Source: an uncultured Legionella sp. (lineage in GTDB: Bacteria; Pseudomonadota; Gammaproteobacteria; Legionellales; Legionellaceae). From it: 51,799 nucleotides of DNA. Where the stretch lies: the NCBI GenBank assembly GCA_903877115.1, contig CAIRCS010000039.1, positions 1 to 51,799 of the forward strand, given 5' to 3'. Positions 8,357-19,746 of the stretch are shown here, in pieces (within the stretch, counting starts at the first letter, position 1; the number at the start of each line of letters is the position of its first letter). The translations under genes and the position numbers were made by a program. Under the pieces are notes generated by a model. It was not told the DNA's origin, did not search any database, and was given only the letters and a program-made list of their open reading frames with translations.

Positions 8357-11300
8357 AGCTGAACCTCGCAAGTAAATCTTGTAATCGTGTGACAGTTTCT
8401 CTGTCTTCATATTTCATTGCCAAACAAGCTGCCTCAGCACCCGACAATGTTGTGGTATAACTTATATTGTATTGCAGCGCTGATCTCCGAATTTCAAACG
8501 AATCGGCGATGGCTTGCTTACCATCAGTAGTATTGACAATAAAATCAATCTCATGGTTCTTAATATAATCTACGATATGCGGTCTACCCTCTGCCACTTT
8601 AAATACGGGCTGGCAAGGAATACCTGCAGCCTTGATCACCGCGGCAGTCCCTCTGGTTGCAATAATTTCAAAACCTAATGCTATCAAACGCTTAGCAATT
8701 TCTCCGATCCGTGATTTATCGGTATCGCGTACGGATAAAAACGCACAACGTCGAGAGGGAATATCACAACCCGCGCCGCGTTGAGCTTTAGCATAAGCTT
8801 GCCCAAAACGCTTTGCAATACCCATGACTTCTCCTGTCGATTTCATTTCTGGACCTAAAATAGAATCAACACCAGAAAATTTGATAAACGGAAAAACGGG
8901 TAATTTGATAGAATAAAACCCAGGGGTTTGTTGAACTTTAAGCAAGCCTTGCTGTTTTAAAGATTGACCAATTTTGCACCGCGCCGCAATTTTTGCTAAA
9001 GGCAATCCAGTGGCTTTGGAAACAAACGGAACAGTTCTGGATGCGCGCGGATTAACCTCTAAGACGTAAATATCATCGCCTTGAATTGCAAACTGAACGT
9101 TCAACAAACCTATAACATGCAATGCCTGCGCCATTCTGGTTACTTGGTCTTTCAGATCTTCCTGCACCACTATAGACAAACTAAAGGGCGGCAACGTACA
9201 AGCAGAATCTCCAGAATGAATACCCGCTTGCTCTATATGCTCCATCACTGCGCCAATCAATACATCCTTGCCATCACAGACCGCATCAATATCTACTTCA
9301 ATCGCATCTTCCAAAAACTTGTCCAACAACACCGGAGAGTCATGCGATACATGGACGGCTTTTTCCAAATAATGCCGTAAATCAGCTTCTTGATATACAA
9401 TCTCCATCGCACGCCCACCGAGAACATAAGAGGGTCGGACCACCAATGGATAACCAATGCGATTGGCCAATTCAATCGCAGCTTCTTCGCTGCGAACAGT
9501 ACCATTCGCGGGTTGGGTTAATCCCAGACGTGTCACCAATTGCTGAAATCTTTCTCGGTCCTCTGCTTCGTCAATGGCATCGGGCGAAGTTCCTAAAATG
9601 CTGACACCGTTTTCAGCCAAGTCTTGGGCCAATTTTAACGGCGTTTGTCCACCATAGTGGACAATCACACCCAATGGCTGCTCCTTCGCGTACACCTCTA
9701 AAATATCTTCCAAGGTTACTGGTTCAAAATACAAGCGATCAGTCGTATCCACATCGGTAGAAACCGTTTCAGGATTACAATTCACCATAATCGTTTCATA
9801 ACCCGCTTCGCGTAATGCAAACGCAGCATGAACACAGCAGTAATCAAACTCAATGCCTTGACCAATCCGATTAGGACCACCGCCCAAAATCATTATTTTA
9901 GGGCGCGACCAAGACGGTTGTGCTTCGCAGACAGTCTGGTAACAAGAATAAAGATAGGCCGTGTTACTAGCAAATTCTGCAGCACAGGAATCAATCCGTT
10001 GATAGACGGGCCTGATATCCAGTGACCATCGATGTTGTCGAACGGCAGACTCTTCACAGTCTAACAATTGAGCCAAATAAATATCCGAAAAACCGCGCTG
10101 TTTTAACAAACGCAACAGAGGCGCATCTAAATCAGACAGTTTTTTCCCCACAATCTCTTGTTCAAATTCTACCAGTTCTCTAATTTGCGCTAAAAACCAT
10201 GGATCCACGCGAGACTCTTCATGAATTTTTTCTAAAGTCAGACCCTGACGAAATGCGTCCGCGATATACCATAATCGATCAGGCGTTGGTTCTTGCAAAT
10301 AACCCAGCATCACTGACTTTTCTTCATCCACTAATAGAGACTGCAAACCATAACGGTCGATTTCCAAACCCCGGATGGCTTTTTGCAAAGATTCTTGAAA
10401 ATTAGCGCCGATCGCCATCACTTCACCGACCGACTTCATTTGCGTAGTCAATGTTTTAGGGGTTTGCGGAAATTTATCAAAATTAAACCGTGGCATTTTA
10501 GTGACCACATAATCTAAAGTCGGCTCAAAAGAAGCCGGGGTTTTACCCTCTGTGATATCATTTTTAAGTTCATCTAAGGTGTATCCCACTGCCAACAATG
10601 CTGCGATTTTGGCAATTGGAAACCCGGTTGCTTTCGAAGCCAACGCCGAGCTACGCGAAACACGGGGATTCATTTCAATTACCAATAGACGGCCATCGGC
10701 TGGATTTACTGCAAATTGAACATTAGACCCACCCGTATCGACGCCCACCGCACGCAACACTTTTATAGCAGCATCCCGCATCCGTTGATATTCTTTATCC
10801 GTTAAAGTTTGAGCAGGTGCTACAGTAATCGAATCCCCTGTATGCACCCCCATGGGGTCAAGATTCTCAATGCTACACACAATGATGCAATTATCATTCC
10901 GATCGCGCACCACTTCCATCTCATACTCTTTCCAGCCAAGAACTGATTCATCTATCAGTAACTCCCGAGTCGGAGAGAGGTCTAAGCCTCGTTGGCATAT
11001 ACTGTTAAATTCCTCTAAATTATACGCAATCCCCCCTCCGGAGCCCCCCATAGTAAAGGAAGGACGAATAATAGCAGGGAATCCCAAATGCTCTACAGCG
11101 AGCATTGCCTCATCCAAATTATGGGCAATCATCGACCGCGGCATCTCCAAGCCAATTTCTTGCATCAACAAACGAAATTTGTCTCGGTCTTCTGCTTTAT
11201 CGATGGCTTCTTGACTAGCCCCAATCAATTGCACTTGGTACTCGTCCAATACACCATGACGAACCAAATCTAGCGCGCAATTCAAAGCGGTTTGCCCACC

Positions 11301-11570
11301 CATGGTGGGTAATAATGCGTCAGGTCGTTCTTTTTTGATGACAGCAGCTACTTCTGGCCACAATACTGGCTCGATATACGTGGCATCGGCTAATTCTGGA
11401 TCCGTCATAATTGTGGCAGGATTAGAATTAATCAGAATAATACGGTAACCTTCTTTTTTTAAAGCGCGTACAGCTTGTGTACCAGAATAGTCAAATTCAC
11501 ATGCCTGTCCAATCACAATAGGACCCGCACCAAGAATTAAAATAGACTGAATGTCTGTACGTTTAGGCAT
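8334..11570 (-). CDS. carB: Carbamoyl-phosphate synthase large subunit
   Basis: CarB makes carbamoyl phosphate from bicarbonate, ATP and ammonia delivered by CarA, feeding arginine and pyrimidine synthesis. At 1078 residues it is full length. Two homologous ATP-grasp halves are present, seen in paired motifs such as [15 protein letters not shown] and [15 protein letters not shown], and [17 protein letters not shown] and [17 protein letters not shown]. The C-terminal MGS-like allosteric domain starts near 945. The usual upstream partner carA is absent; the gene upstream is ftsZ, 132 bases away. carA must be elsewhere, so subunit expression is uncoupled. pyrB, which uses the product, is about 30 kb away. 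Confidence 0.98.
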   Translation of the reverse strand: MPKRTDIQSILILGAGPIVIGQACEFDYSGTQAVRALKKEGYRIILINSNPATIMTDPELADATYIEPVLWPEVAAVIKKERPDALLPTMGGQTALNCALDLVRHGVLDEYQVQLIGASQEAIDKAEDRDKFRLLMQEIGLEMPRSMIAHNLDEAMLAVEHLGFPAIIRPSFTMGGSGGGIAYNLEEFNSICQRGLDLSPTRELLIDESVLGWKEYEMEVVRDRNDNCIIVCSIENLDPMGVHTGDSITVAPAQTLTDKEYQRMRDAAIKVLRAVGVDTGGSNVQFAVNPADGRLLVIEMNPRVSRSSALASKATGFPIAKIAALLAVGYTLDELKNDITEGKTPASFEPTLDYVVTKMPRFNFDKFPQTPKTLTTQMKSVGEVMAIGANFQESLQKAIRGLEIDRYGLQSLLVDEEKSVMLGYLQEPTPDRLWYIADAFRQGLTLEKIHEESRVDPWFLAQIRELVEFEQEIVGKKLSDLDAPLLRLLKQRGFSDIYLAQLLDCEESAVRQHRWSLDIRPVYQRIDSCAAEFASNTAYLYSCYQTVCEAQPSWSRPKIMILGGGPNRIGQGIEFDYCCVHAAFALREAGYETIMVNCNPETVSTDVDTTDRLYFEPVTLEDILEVYAKEQPLGVIVHYGGQTPLKLAQDLAENGVSILGTSPDAIDEAEDRERFQQLVTRLGLTQPANGTVRSEEAAIELANRIGYPLVVRPSYVLGGRAMEIVYQEADLRHYLEKAVHVSHDSPVLLDKFLEDAIEVDIDAVCDGKDVLIGAVMEHIEQAGIHSGDSACTLPPFSLSIVVQEDLKDQVTRMAQALHVIGLLNVQFAIQGDDIYVLEVNPRASRTVPFVSKATGLPLAKIAARCKIGQSLKQQGLLKVQQTPGFYSIKLPVFPFIKFSGVDSILGPEMKSTGEVMGIAKRFGQAYAKAQRGAGCDIPSRRCAFLSVRDTDKSRIGEIAKRLIALGFEIIATRGTAAVIKAAGIPCQPVFKVAEGRPHIVDYIKNHEIDFIVNTTDGKQAIADSFEIRRSALQYNISYTTTLSGAEAACLAMKYEDRETVTRLQDLLARFSYETSYDG

Positions 11571-11619
11571 GATAACCCGAATTTTTAAATTACGATTTGG
11601 TAACGCTCACCGCATACGC

Positions 11620-11689
11620 CATCCCGAGCATAAAGGATCTCCAACTATAAAAGCCATAAGCCAGCAGATCTCTCTTTACGATCGGGATG
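11620..11689. repeat. Imperfect inverted repeat between ftsZ and carB
   Basis: Outer arms CATCCCGA (11620-11627) and TCGGGATG (11682-11689) pair perfectly. Further pairing inside (TAAAG with CTTTA, and AGATC with GATCT) gives a long interrupted stem. No T-run follows on the minus strand. It may be a leader structure for carB, a processing site, or a small dispersed repeat. Confidence 0.4.
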
Positions 11690-11702
11690 ATTAGCGAGAA
11701 GC

Positions 11703-12884
11703 CTAAACTTTCTCTTCTTGGCGCCGCAAAAATGCGGGGATATCTAAATAATCCACATCAGGCAAAGTTTCTTGCGCAGGCGCATTTTTTGTAGGAGTTA
11801 TCACTCCCGATTGCTTTCTGAGCACAGCAGGCCGTTCTAATTGCTGATAGTCAAAAGACCCATCGCCACGTCTACTTTCAGAAACAGAGGCAGATTTGTT
11901 CGATAAAACACCATTACGGTGGCGAGGTGCCCCCCCTAGACCGGTCACAATGACTGTGACACGCAGCTCATCTGTCATCAATGGGTCAATCACCGTTCCC
12001 ACAACCACAGTGGCTTCATCAGAAATAAACTCTTTTACCACATCACCCACTTCTTCAAACTCACCAATAGACATATCCATACCGGCAGTAATATTAACCA
12101 AAATACCGCGTGCGCCAGAAAAATTAATGTCTTCTAACAAAGGAGAAGCGATCGCAGCTTCAGCAGCACGACGCGCCCTTTGATCCCCGGTTGCGCACCC
12201 TGTCCCCATCATGGCCATACCCATTTCTGACATCACAGTCCGTACGTCTGCAAAATCCACATTGATTAAGCCAGGACGAGTAATTAAATCAGAAATACCT
12301 TTTACAGCCCCTAATAAAACATTGTTAGCGGCTTTAAACGCATTCAACAAAGAAATATTTTTGCCTAAAACACTTAATAATTTATTATTTGGAATGGTAA
12401 TCAACGAATCAACATTTTGCGATAAAGCACGGATAGCTTCTTCCGCAGCCAAAGCACGCTGTTTACCTTCAAAAGAAAAAGGCTTCGTCACAACTGCAAC
12501 GGTAAGAATGCCTAATTCTTTAGCCACTTCAGCAAAAACAGGTGCCGCACCTGAACCTGTGCCGCCACCCATCCCAGCAGTAATAAACACCATATCTGCA
12601 CCCAACAATACTTGCTTGATTTGCTCACGATCTTCTTCTGCTGCTTGACGACCAATTTGTGGATTGGCGCCTGCACCCAATCCTTTGGTTAATTCGTTGC
12701 CCAATTGAATAATGACTTTGGCTTTTGAATTACGTAACGCTTGCGCGTCGGTGTTCGCACAAATAAAGTCAACACCTTCGATATTTTCTGCCACCATGTG
12801 CTCAACAGCATTACCGCCGCCGCCACCAACACCAACTACTTTTATAACTGCACTGTCTTGCATGATCTCTGTCATATCAAACAT
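11703..12884 (-). CDS. ftsZ: Cell division protein FtsZ
   Basis: The tubulin-like GTPase that forms the Z ring at mid-cell. The product has 393 residues from the ATG at 12884, chosen because AGAGGA lies 8 bases upstream and the protein then starts [10 protein letters not shown] in family style. Visible motifs are [15 protein letters not shown], the tubulin signature [15 protein letters not shown], and the T7-loop [11 protein letters not shown]. The C-terminal peptide that binds FtsA and ZipA is intact ([12 protein letters not shown]). Both membrane tethers, FtsA and ZipA, are encoded in the same cluster. A separate promoter probably lies in the 210-base gap after ftsA. lpxC, which often follows, is absent. 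Confidence 0.98.
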   Translation of the reverse strand: MFDMTEIMQDSAVIKVVGVGGGGGNAVEHMVAENIEGVDFICANTDAQALRNSKAKVIIQLGNELTKGLGAGANPQIGRQAAEEDREQIKQVLLGADMVFITAGMGGGTGSGAAPVFAEVAKELGILTVAVVTKPFSFEGKQRALAAEEAIRALSQNVDSLITIPNNKLLSVLGKNISLLNAFKAANNVLLGAVKGISDLITRPGLINVDFADVRTVMSEMGMAMMGTGCATGDQRARRAAEAAIASPLLEDINFSGARGILVNITAGMDMSIGEFEEVGDVVKEFISDEATVVVGTVIDPLMTDELRVTVIVTGLGGAPRHRNGVLSNKSASVSESRRGDGSFDYQQLERPAVLRKQSGVITPTKNAPAQETLPDVDYLDIPAFLRRQEEKV

Positions 12885-12998
12885 TATATTATTCCTCTTA
12901 GCTGAAAGCTTTAGGGACTGTTGACGAGCCCACAACATTGCTCAAAATAAGGCGTCTATGTTCCGCCATTTAACACTTATAGCGTACACTACAGCGCC

Positions 12999-13004
12999 AT
13001 TATA
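12999..13004 (-). promoter_or_regulatory. Candidate -10 element of an ftsZ promoter
   Basis: A perfect TATAAT on the minus strand lies about 115 bases before the ftsZ start, inside the unusually long ftsA-ftsZ gap. I see no good -35 hexamer at 16-18 bases, so activation or a weak promoter is possible. Confidence 0.35.
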
Positions 13005-13094
13005 CTGCCTTATTCCGAATCAATTTGGTGAATTGCCGACACTCTCTAGTTTATTGTTGACAATTCTAGAACCATCAACCTAAATTATTCTGGA

Positions 13095-14336
13095 TTAAAA
13101 ATTCACATTAAACCATTTTCTCATTCGCGTCCATACCCCATCTGTTTTCCCTCCTGAAGCACGCACACTGCAGTTGTCATACTGTTGTTGAAACCCATGC
13201 AATAATAGTCCCACTACGGTCGCATAACTGGGATCACTCACAATTTCCGAAGACAACCCTACAATATTCTCAGCAGATCCATGTCGAACAGGCATTTGAA
13301 AACACAACTCAGCCAATTCAATAGCGCCATTCACACTGGAAGCACCCCCAGTTAACGCAATCCCTGCTGCTATCAAATCATGATAACCACTCCGTTGTAT
13401 CTCAGAACGCACCATATTAAATAATTCTTCATAACGTGCAGATACCACATCTGATAACATTTTAGTTGGGATTTTACGCCCAGACCGATCATGCATACTG
13501 CTCACTTCAATCATTTGATTTGAGTTTAAACTTTCTGGCAAAACTGAACCATAATTTAATTTAATCGATTCCGCCGATTTACTTGGGGTACGCAAAGCCA
13601 TTGCAATATCATTGGTCACTTGATCACCAGCAATCGGAATCACACCAGTATATTGAATTGCGCCACCATGAAAAATCGCAATATCAGTGGTACCCCCACC
13701 AATATCTATCAGACATACGCCCAGCTCTTTTTCATCATCAGTTAATACCGCATGACTCGAAGCCAAGGGCTCTAAAATAATGTCAGCCACTTCTAAGCCG
13801 CAACGGCGCACACATTTTGCAATATTTTGTGCAGCAGAGACTGAGGCCGTTACCAAATGAACGCGCGCCTCTAAACGAACACCGGCCATACCAATAGGTT
13901 CACGGATATTCCCTTGATTATCAATAATAAATTCTTGCGGTAAAATGTGCAGTATTTTTTGATCCGCAGGAATTGCAACTGCTTTTGCTGCTTCAATGAC
14001 ACGATCTACATCAATTTGCGACACCTCTGAATCACGAATAGCCACAATGCCATGTGAACTTAAGCTACGAATATGACTACCCGCGATGCCAGTAAATACA
14101 GAACGTACTTCACATCCTGCCATCAGTTCGGCTTCTTGGACCGCGCGCTGAATGGAGCTGACTGTTGCTTCAATATCTACCACTACCCCTCGTTTGAGTC
14201 CTCGCGAAGCGTGACGACCAATCCCAATCAATTCTAAAGAACCGTCTGGATTGATTTCACCAACCAAAGCTACAACTTTTGAAGTACCAATATCCAATCC
14301 TGTAATAATATTTCTTTCAGTTTTTTTTGCCATCAT
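13095..14336 (-). CDS. ftsA: Cell division protein FtsA
   Basis: An actin-like ATPase of 413 residues that tethers FtsZ to the inner membrane and recruits later division proteins. The phosphate-1 motif is ITGLDIGTSKVVALVGE near the N-terminus, the phosphate-2 motif is VCLIDIGGGTTDIAIF near 205-220, and IALTGGASSVNG is the adenosine motif. The C-terminus ends with an amphipathic membrane-targeting helix (GVWTRMRKWFNVNF). Two adjacent ATG codons could start it. It is 89 bases downstream of ftsQ, more than other gaps in the cluster. Confidence 0.97.
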   Translation of the reverse strand: MMAKKTERNIITGLDIGTSKVVALVGEINPDGSLELIGIGRHASRGLKRGVVVDIEATVSSIQRAVQEAELMAGCEVRSVFTGIAGSHIRSLSSHGIVAIRDSEVSQIDVDRVIEAAKAVAIPADQKILHILPQEFIIDNQGNIREPIGMAGVRLEARVHLVTASVSAAQNIAKCVRRCGLEVADIILEPLASSHAVLTDDEKELGVCLIDIGGGTTDIAIFHGGAIQYTGVIPIAGDQVTNDIAMALRTPSKSAESIKLNYGSVLPESLNSNQMIEVSSMHDRSGRKIPTKMLSDVVSARYEELFNMVRSEIQRSGYHDLIAAGIALTGGASSVNGAIELAELCFQMPVRHGSAENIVGLSSEIVSDPSYATVVGLLLHGFQQQYDNCSVRASGGKTDGVWTRMRKWFNVNF

Positions 14337-14425
14337 GTTCCCAATAATTAGTGCTGAAACCTGTAACTATTCACCGAGCGTCAAGAATTTTGGTAAATAG
14401 ATACTCAAACCCAAACCTTCCCATC

Positions 14426-15157
14426 CTATTTTGGCGTATCTTTCCATTGTGCCGCCATTCCATGAACATAGCGTAAATCCACCGCCGCTAACTGGTCAAA
14501 TTTATCACCAAACACAACCGAATAGCTCAAACAGAAACGGTGTAGACGCGACTCAACATCCCGTTTTCCTAAACGTAATAGCAGTCCATTGGTTAAGCCC
14601 AACTCCCAGGCTCTATTATCTCGCAAAGCTAACGAATTGGCATGCAAACCAAAATTTTCAGATAGCTTACTCAATTTTTGAAACATTTGTAAGACATCTA
14701 GTTGCTGATTTTTGGGTCCATTCAATTCTGGCAAATGCTCCGCATTCGCTTCTTTTTGCCACTCAGCAGGACTTAAATCAAACAATAAGCCATCTGCCGT
14801 CAGAAGTACGTGGTTCCAAATTGCAACAGGTCGTTTTTCTATAATTTTAATTTTTAGAGTATCCGGCCATATGCGTGCGACATCTACTGTATCCGTCCAA
14901 TACAAATCAGTTAATTCGGCTCGTAAATCTCTAACAGAAATAGAAAAAAACCCCTTATGGGTATATTTTTCCATAATACCCTCTAAAGTCTTGCGCGTAA
15001 TATGTTGATAACTAGCTTCGATTTTAAAAGTACTGATTGGAAAATTTTCTGGATTGGCCAAATACAAATATGACAATCTTGCCATAAGTAACACTGCACA
15101 AACAACTAGCATCGATAAAAAAAATTGGTCTCGCAGTGTTCGCGCTGGCTTTGCCAT
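14426..15157 (-). CDS. ftsQ: Cell division protein FtsQ
   Basis: A bitopic inner-membrane protein of 243 residues that links early cytoplasmic and late periplasmic division proteins through FtsB and FtsL. There is a short cytoplasmic N-terminus (MAKPARTLRDQF), one transmembrane helix at about 12-33, a POTRA domain starting FPISTFKIEASYQHI, and the FtsQ/DivIB beta domain, with RPVAIWNHVLLTADGLLF. It follows ddl by 2 bases, so the two are surely cotranscribed and probably coupled in translation. Confidence 0.93.
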   Translation of the reverse strand: MAKPARTLRDQFFLSMLVVCAVLLMARLSYLYLANPENFPISTFKIEASYQHITRKTLEGIMEKYTHKGFFSISVRDLRAELTDLYWTDTVDVARIWPDTLKIKIIEKRPVAIWNHVLLTADGLLFDLSPAEWQKEANAEHLPELNGPKNQQLDVLQMFQKLSKLSENFGLHANSLALRDNRAWELGLTNGLLLRLGKRDVESRLHRFCLSYSVVFGDKFDQLAAVDLRYVHGMAAQWKDTPK

Positions 15158-15159
15158 AT

Positions 15160-16257
15160 CTAAATCCTGTATTGAGTTTCCATTCGCTCTTTTTCGCGCT
15201 GATGCATCAAACCTAAATCTACCAACTCATCTAATAACTGCGGATAAGACAGTCCGCTAGCTTCCCACAATTTGGGATACATGCTAATAGACGTAAAACC
15301 TGGAAGTGTATTAATTTCATTAAAGTATATTTGACCAGTTTTATCGTTCACAAAAAAATCCACCCGCGCCATGCCTCTACATTTTAACCGTAAAAATATT
15401 TCTGCGGCAATCGTTTGTAAACGTTGCATTAATTGCGAATTAAGAGCCGCTGGAATATGTAATTGACTACTCTCACTCTCTAAATATTTTGCCGAATAAG
15501 AATAAAACTTATCCGCATGACGAACCTCAATTTCACCCGCAATGCTTACACGCGGCACTTGCCCAGGTATTGAGCTTTCTAAAACTGCTAGTTCAATCTC
15601 ACGCCCTTGAATATACTCTTCAATGAGTACATGGCGATCATAGCGACTCGCATCCTCTACAGCCGCCAGCAATTGATCCCAATCATGCGCTTTATGAATC
15701 CCAACACTCGATCCTAACGAACAAGGTTTGACAAACAGAGGCCAACCCAACGCAGCCACGGCCTCTTGGCAAAGAGCATGCTTCCTCTCCTGTGACAATG
15801 CACTTAGTAATACTCGATAACGCGCAGTCGACACCAGATCAGAGCCCAACAAGCGGCGTGCGACATCTTTATTCATACCGATCGCAGAAGACAACACATC
15901 ACAACCCACATAAGCCACGTTTGCATGCTCGAAGATCCCTTGTAAACAACCATCTTCAAGCAAAGGGCCGTGCACTACGGGAAAAATGACCTGTGCATCA
16001 ATGGCCAAGCGACCATCCTTTATCAAGCTTGGCAAGGGAATAGACTCGGGCGTACGTACAGGCAATACGTCTGAATAGGCCAACAAAGTTTGATAGTCTG
16101 ATTGAAAACAACAGCCTAATTTGTCCATAGCAACCGGAATAATCTGATATTTTTGTGGATTCAAATTCGCCAAGACCGAAGCAGCAGAACGTAATGAGAT
16201 TTCATGCTCACCCGATTTGCCTCCATACAATAACACTAATTTAATTAAGTCGGACAT
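15160..16257 (-). CDS. ddl: D-alanine-D-alanine ligase
   Basis: An ATP-grasp ligase that makes the D-Ala-D-Ala dipeptide for the peptidoglycan precursor. Motifs include [16 protein letters not shown] at the N-terminus, [15 protein letters not shown], the ATP-binding [15 protein letters not shown], and the C-terminal [17 protein letters not shown]. About 365 residues is closer to the long DdlA-type enzyme than to the roughly 306-residue DdlB usual in this cluster. The ATG at 16257 is preferred because GGAG lies 7 bases upstream; a GTG immediately before it is also possible. It overlaps the murB stop by a single base. Confidence 0.95.
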   Translation of the reverse strand: MSDLIKLVLLYGGKSGEHEISLRSAASVLANLNPQKYQIIPVAMDKLGCCFQSDYQTLLAYSDVLPVRTPESIPLPSLIKDGRLAIDAQVIFPVVHGPLLEDGCLQGIFEHANVAYVGCDVLSSAIGMNKDVARRLLGSDLVSTARYRVLLSALSQERKHALCQEAVAALGWPLFVKPCSLGSSVGIHKAHDWDQLLAAVEDASRYDRHVLIEEYIQGREIELAVLESSIPGQVPRVSIAGEIEVRHADKFYSYSAKYLESESSQLHIPAALNSQLMQRLQTIAAEIFLRLKCRGMARVDFFVNDKTGQIYFNEINTLPGFTSISMYPKLWEASGLSYPQLLDELVDLGLMHQREKERMETQYRI

Positions 16258-17165
16258 CACTCTTCTCCAATAACATGCACTTCTTGTATCAGTTCGATAC
16301 CCGTCTTGGCATAAACAGTCTGACGAACAAAATCTATCAATTGTTCAATGTCTTTTGCCGATGCTTTCCCTGCATGATTAATAATGAAATTTGCATGTTT
16401 TTGCGAAACCATGGCTTCGCCGATTTGATGCCCTTTTAACCCGCATGATTCAATGAGTTTGGCCGCAAATTGATTGGGGGGATTCCGAAAGACCGAGCCA
16501 CAATTAAATTCATTGGTAGGTTGCGTGGCGGCGCGATGCGCTAATAATTCTTTAATCAATTCAGCAGAGTGCACCTGATCACCGGGAATTAAGCGACAAG
16601 TCGCGGCAACAAACCACTCATCAGGTTCAAGACCCAACGCACTCCGATAAGCAATTTTAAATTCACTAGGCTGCCGGACCCTGCGCTCACCTAGACGATT
16701 GATGGTTTCGACTTCCACAACTGATTCCCAAGTTTCTTTATGAAAACAGCCCGCATTCATCCGCAACGCCCCCCCCATAGTACCAGGTATGCCCGCCCAA
16801 AATTCACCACCAGTCAAATGCTGTCTCGTACAAAATCTCGCCATTTTAGCACACGATACCCCCGCCTCAACTCGGACCAAATCTTCGGCAATCTGAGTCA
16901 AATTATTCAAGCAATTTTGGGTAATAACCACAATACCTGCAAAGCCCCCATCTTTGATGAGAGAGTTACTACCCAGGCCTATCCAGACCATAGGTTCATT
17001 CACAGGACATTGCTGTAAAAAATTGGCCAAATCATCCATATCAGCAGGTTTGTATAACAGCCGAGCAGCCCCTCCTACACGCCATGTTGTGTAATGCGCC
17101 AATGGCTCATCTCTCAGCAATTCACCCTTCAAGGTATCTTGGTTGATGACAGCAGACTGATTCAT
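16257..17165 (-). CDS. murB: UDP-N-acetylenolpyruvoylglucosamine reductase
   Basis: An FAD enzyme that reduces UDP-GlcNAc-enolpyruvate to UDP-MurNAc with NADPH. At 302 residues it is the shorter type II form, not the roughly 340-residue type I of E. coli. The FAD-binding motif is [41 protein letters not shown], the catalytic Ser in NCGSVFRNP, and [11 protein letters not shown] are all visible. Its ATG overlaps the murC stop as ATGA, and it overlaps ddl at the other end, so it sits tightly in the operon. Confidence 0.96.
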   Translation of the reverse strand: MNQSAVINQDTLKGELLRDEPLAHYTTWRVGGAARLLYKPADMDDLANFLQQCPVNEPMVWIGLGSNSLIKDGGFAGIVVITQNCLNNLTQIAEDLVRVEAGVSCAKMARFCTRQHLTGGEFWAGIPGTMGGALRMNAGCFHKETWESVVEVETINRLGERRVRQPSEFKIAYRSALGLEPDEWFVAATCRLIPGDQVHSAELIKELLAHRAATQPTNEFNCGSVFRNPPNQFAAKLIESCGLKGHQIGEAMVSQKHANFIINHAGKASAKDIEQLIDFVRQTVYAKTGIELIQEVHVIGEE

Positions 17166-18583
17166 GCTGCGGGATCTCTCTGAACAAGATTATTGATAAT
17201 ACCACTGATGGTCCCCGCTCCTTGAGCCAAAATCACATCATTAGGCCCTATCAGCCTATTCAAATGCTCTTCCAAATTTTGCTCATTTACAAGCGTAGCT
17301 TTGGACGAAATAGAATTAATTTCTTGACACAGCGCCTCACTATTAATACCTGCTATCACCGGCTCGCCAGCGGAATATATATCAAACAACAACAGTTTGT
17401 CACTCAATTGCAAAACATCCACAAAATCATTAAATAAATCGCGCGTACGCGTATAGCGATGCGGTTGAAACACATGAATCAAACGTTTATTTGGCCAAAC
17501 AGCTCTGAAAGCATCGATCGTAGCTTTAATCTCTCGGGGATGATGCCCATAATCATCTACAATCAACGCTTTGCCACCAGCAAACTTACGCTCCCCTAAA
17601 ATTTGAAATCGTCGTCCAACCCCAGCAAACTTGCTCAAGCCGTTGATAATCGATTTATCATCAACACCCAATTCAGTCGCCACTGCAATCGCAGCCAAAG
17701 CGTTTAATACATTATGTCTACCAGGCCAATTAAATTGAATAGTCAAAACGCCATGCGGTGCAGGTCTCTGCACCTCAAATGTACTTAACAACTCCTGCTG
17801 ACTCCAATTCAACGCACGGTAATGTGCGCCTTCTCTAAACCCATAAGTCAAAGTAGGTCTTTGAATGGACGGCAAAATACGGCGTATTTCATGATCTTCA
17901 ATACAAACAACAGCTAAACCATAAAACGGTAAATGATGCAAAAACTCTACAAATGTTTTACGCAACTGATCAAAACTACCTTGATAGGTTTCCATATGAT
18001 CAGCATCAATATTGGTTACCACGGCAATCATGGGTTTTAATAATAAAAAGGAAGCATCACTTTCATCTGCTTCAGCAACAAAATACTGCGAGGTACCTAA
18101 TTGCGCATTGGAGCCGCAACTCGTTAATTTTCCACCAATTACAAAGCTAGGATCCAGCCCACCCTCTGTCAATAAACTGGTCACCAAACTCGTGGTAGTT
18201 GTTTTCCCATGCGTTCCAGCAATTGCAATTCCATATCTAAAGCGCATCAATTCCGCTAACATTGCGGCACGCGGAGTCACAGGTATCATTTTAGCATGTG
18301 CAGCTTGTATTTCCGGGTTATCATCTTTAATGGCTGTTGATCGGACCACCACATCAGCATGTTGAACATTTTCAGCATGGTGGCCAATCATGACCGTTGC
18401 ACCCAAATCACGTAAGCGCAGCACCGCTTTGTTCTCACCCAAATCTGAGCCAGAGATCTGATAGCCTTCATTCAAAAGTACTTCAGCAATGCCGCACATA
18501 CCCGCACCGCCAATTCCTACAAAATGGATGCGTTTAATCCTCCCCATTTTGGGAGAATGAAAAACTGTTGTCATTTTTTGCAT
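17162..18583 (-). CDS. murC: UDP-N-acetylmuramate-L-alanine ligase
   Basis: The Mur ligase that adds L-alanine to UDP-MurNAc. The protein shows IHFVGIGGAGMCGIAEVL at the N-terminus, the ATP loop AGTHGKTTTTSLV, and DDYGHHPREIKATIDAF in the C-terminal domain. I start it at the ATG at 18583, 5 bases after the ftsW stop (473 residues); an ATG three codons later is nearly as good. An upstream extension into ftsW is unlikely. In most proteobacteria murG lies between ftsW and murC. Here there is no room for it, since ftsW ends only 5 bases before this start. Confidence 0.97.
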   Translation of the reverse strand: MQKMTTVFHSPKMGRIKRIHFVGIGGAGMCGIAEVLLNEGYQISGSDLGENKAVLRLRDLGATVMIGHHAENVQHADVVVRSTAIKDDNPEIQAAHAKMIPVTPRAAMLAELMRFRYGIAIAGTHGKTTTTSLVTSLLTEGGLDPSFVIGGKLTSCGSNAQLGTSQYFVAEADESDASFLLLKPMIAVVTNIDADHMETYQGSFDQLRKTFVEFLHHLPFYGLAVVCIEDHEIRRILPSIQRPTLTYGFREGAHYRALNWSQQELLSTFEVQRPAPHGVLTIQFNWPGRHNVLNALAAIAVATELGVDDKSIINGLSKFAGVGRRFQILGERKFAGGKALIVDDYGHHPREIKATIDAFRAVWPNKRLIHVFQPHRYTRTRDLFNDFVDVLQLSDKLLLFDIYSAGEPVIAGINSEALCQEINSISSKATLVNEQNLEEHLNRLIGPNDVILAQGAGTISGIINNLVQRDPAA

Positions 18584-18588
18584 TTGTC

Positions 18589-19746
18589 TTAATCCAATCC
18601 TAATTCTTGCCATCTATTTTCGTGATCAATGCGTAATAGCAAAGCCACCACAATGCAGTTCACAATCAAACTTGCACCTCCATAACTTAGAAACGGCAAA
18701 GTGAGCCCTTTGGTAGGCAATAGCCCCAAATTAACCCCCATATTGATCACTGCTTGTAACCCCAACCAAAATGTAATCCCATATGCAGCAAATGCCGCAA
18801 ATTGTCTGCGGCCACTGCAATAAGCAACGTAACCAATCATCAATCCACGCCATACGACAACACTGTATAACGAAAGCACTAAGAGAATGCCCAATAATCC
18901 AAATTCTTCCGCCAACACTGCAAAAATAAAATCAGTGTATGATTCGGGTAAATAAAACATTTTTTGCACGCTTTCGCCTAACCCAACCCCCAGCCACCCG
19001 CCGCGACCAAACGCTATCAGGGATTGCGTTAATTGGTACCCACTATTAAATTGATCCGCCCAAGGATTCAAAAATGCGGTCAACCGTGCCATTCTATAGG
19101 GAGAAGATATCGCCAAAAACGCCATACTCAAACCAACTAAGATTAGCAATCCAATGTAATACCTCAGTTTTACGCCAACTAAAAACAACATTGCCATCAC
19201 AGTAAGCACAATCACAACCGTTGCGCCAAAATCTGGCTCTAACAACAATAAAAAAGCCATCACCATCATAATCACCATAGGTTTGAGGAAACCCATGATA
19301 TTTTGTTTGACTTGCTCTTCTTGACGAACCAAATAGCCTGACACATAGATGATCATCGTAATTTTAGCTAATTCGGACACTTGGACACCAATCGGTCCCA
19401 ACGACAACCAACGTCTACTCCCATTGACGACACGACCAATACCCGGCACGAGCACCAACACCAACATGATCAAACACACAAACAGCAACGGAACGCTATA
19501 ACGTTCCCAAAGACTACTATCAATCCGCATAACCACGACTGCCAACACAAAGCCTGCGGACAAATAAATCGCCTGGCGCAGCAAAAAATGAAAAGGTTGG
19601 TGATAAAATTTGGTGGAAATCATCACCGAACTGGAAGCAACCATCATCAAACCCAGAACGATCAAGCCCAATACAGCGACAATTAACCAGCGATCATATA
19701 AAACTGGCGCTCCAAAAGTAGATTTGATTCGATTCCGGCCTAACAT
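18589..19746 (-). CDS. ftsW: Lipid II polymerase of the divisome, FtsW
   Basis: A SEDS-family integral membrane protein that polymerises glycan strands at the septum with FtsI. At 385 residues it has about ten membrane segments. Visible signatures are NGSRRWLSLGPIGVQVSELAK, whose conserved part is WLSLGPIGVQ, the loop SPYRMARLTAFLNPWAD, and the C-terminal LPFLSYGGASLI. Its ATG overlaps the murD stop by one base (TAATG). The partner ftsI is not in the window. No other SEDS gene is seen, so assignment as FtsW rather than RodA rests mainly on its place in the cluster. Confidence 0.95.
   Translation of the reverse strand: MLGRNRIKSTFGAPVLYDRWLIVAVLGLIVLGLMMVASSSVMISTKFYHQPFHFLLRQAIYLSAGFVLAVVVMRIDSSLWERYSVPLLFVCLIMLVLVLVPGIGRVVNGSRRWLSLGPIGVQVSELAKITMIIYVSGYLVRQEEQVKQNIMGFLKPMVIMMVMAFLLLLEPDFGATVVIVLTVMAMLFLVGVKLRYYIGLLILVGLSMAFLAISSPYRMARLTAFLNPWADQFNSGYQLTQSLIAFGRGGWLGVGLGESVQKMFYLPESYTDFIFAVLAEEFGLLGILLVLSLYSVVVWRGLMIGYVAYCSGRRQFAAFAAYGITFWLGLQAVINMGVNLGLLPTKGLTLPFLSYGGASLIVNCIVVALLLRIDHENRWQELGLD

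Noticed and set aside
12211..12648. A 145-codon plus-strand open frame opposite ftsZ
   Set aside because: Lies wholly antisense to the strongly conserved ftsZ; the protein is low-complexity and has no ribosome site or family likeness. The same reasoning removes plus-strand frames opposite carB, murF and sufC.
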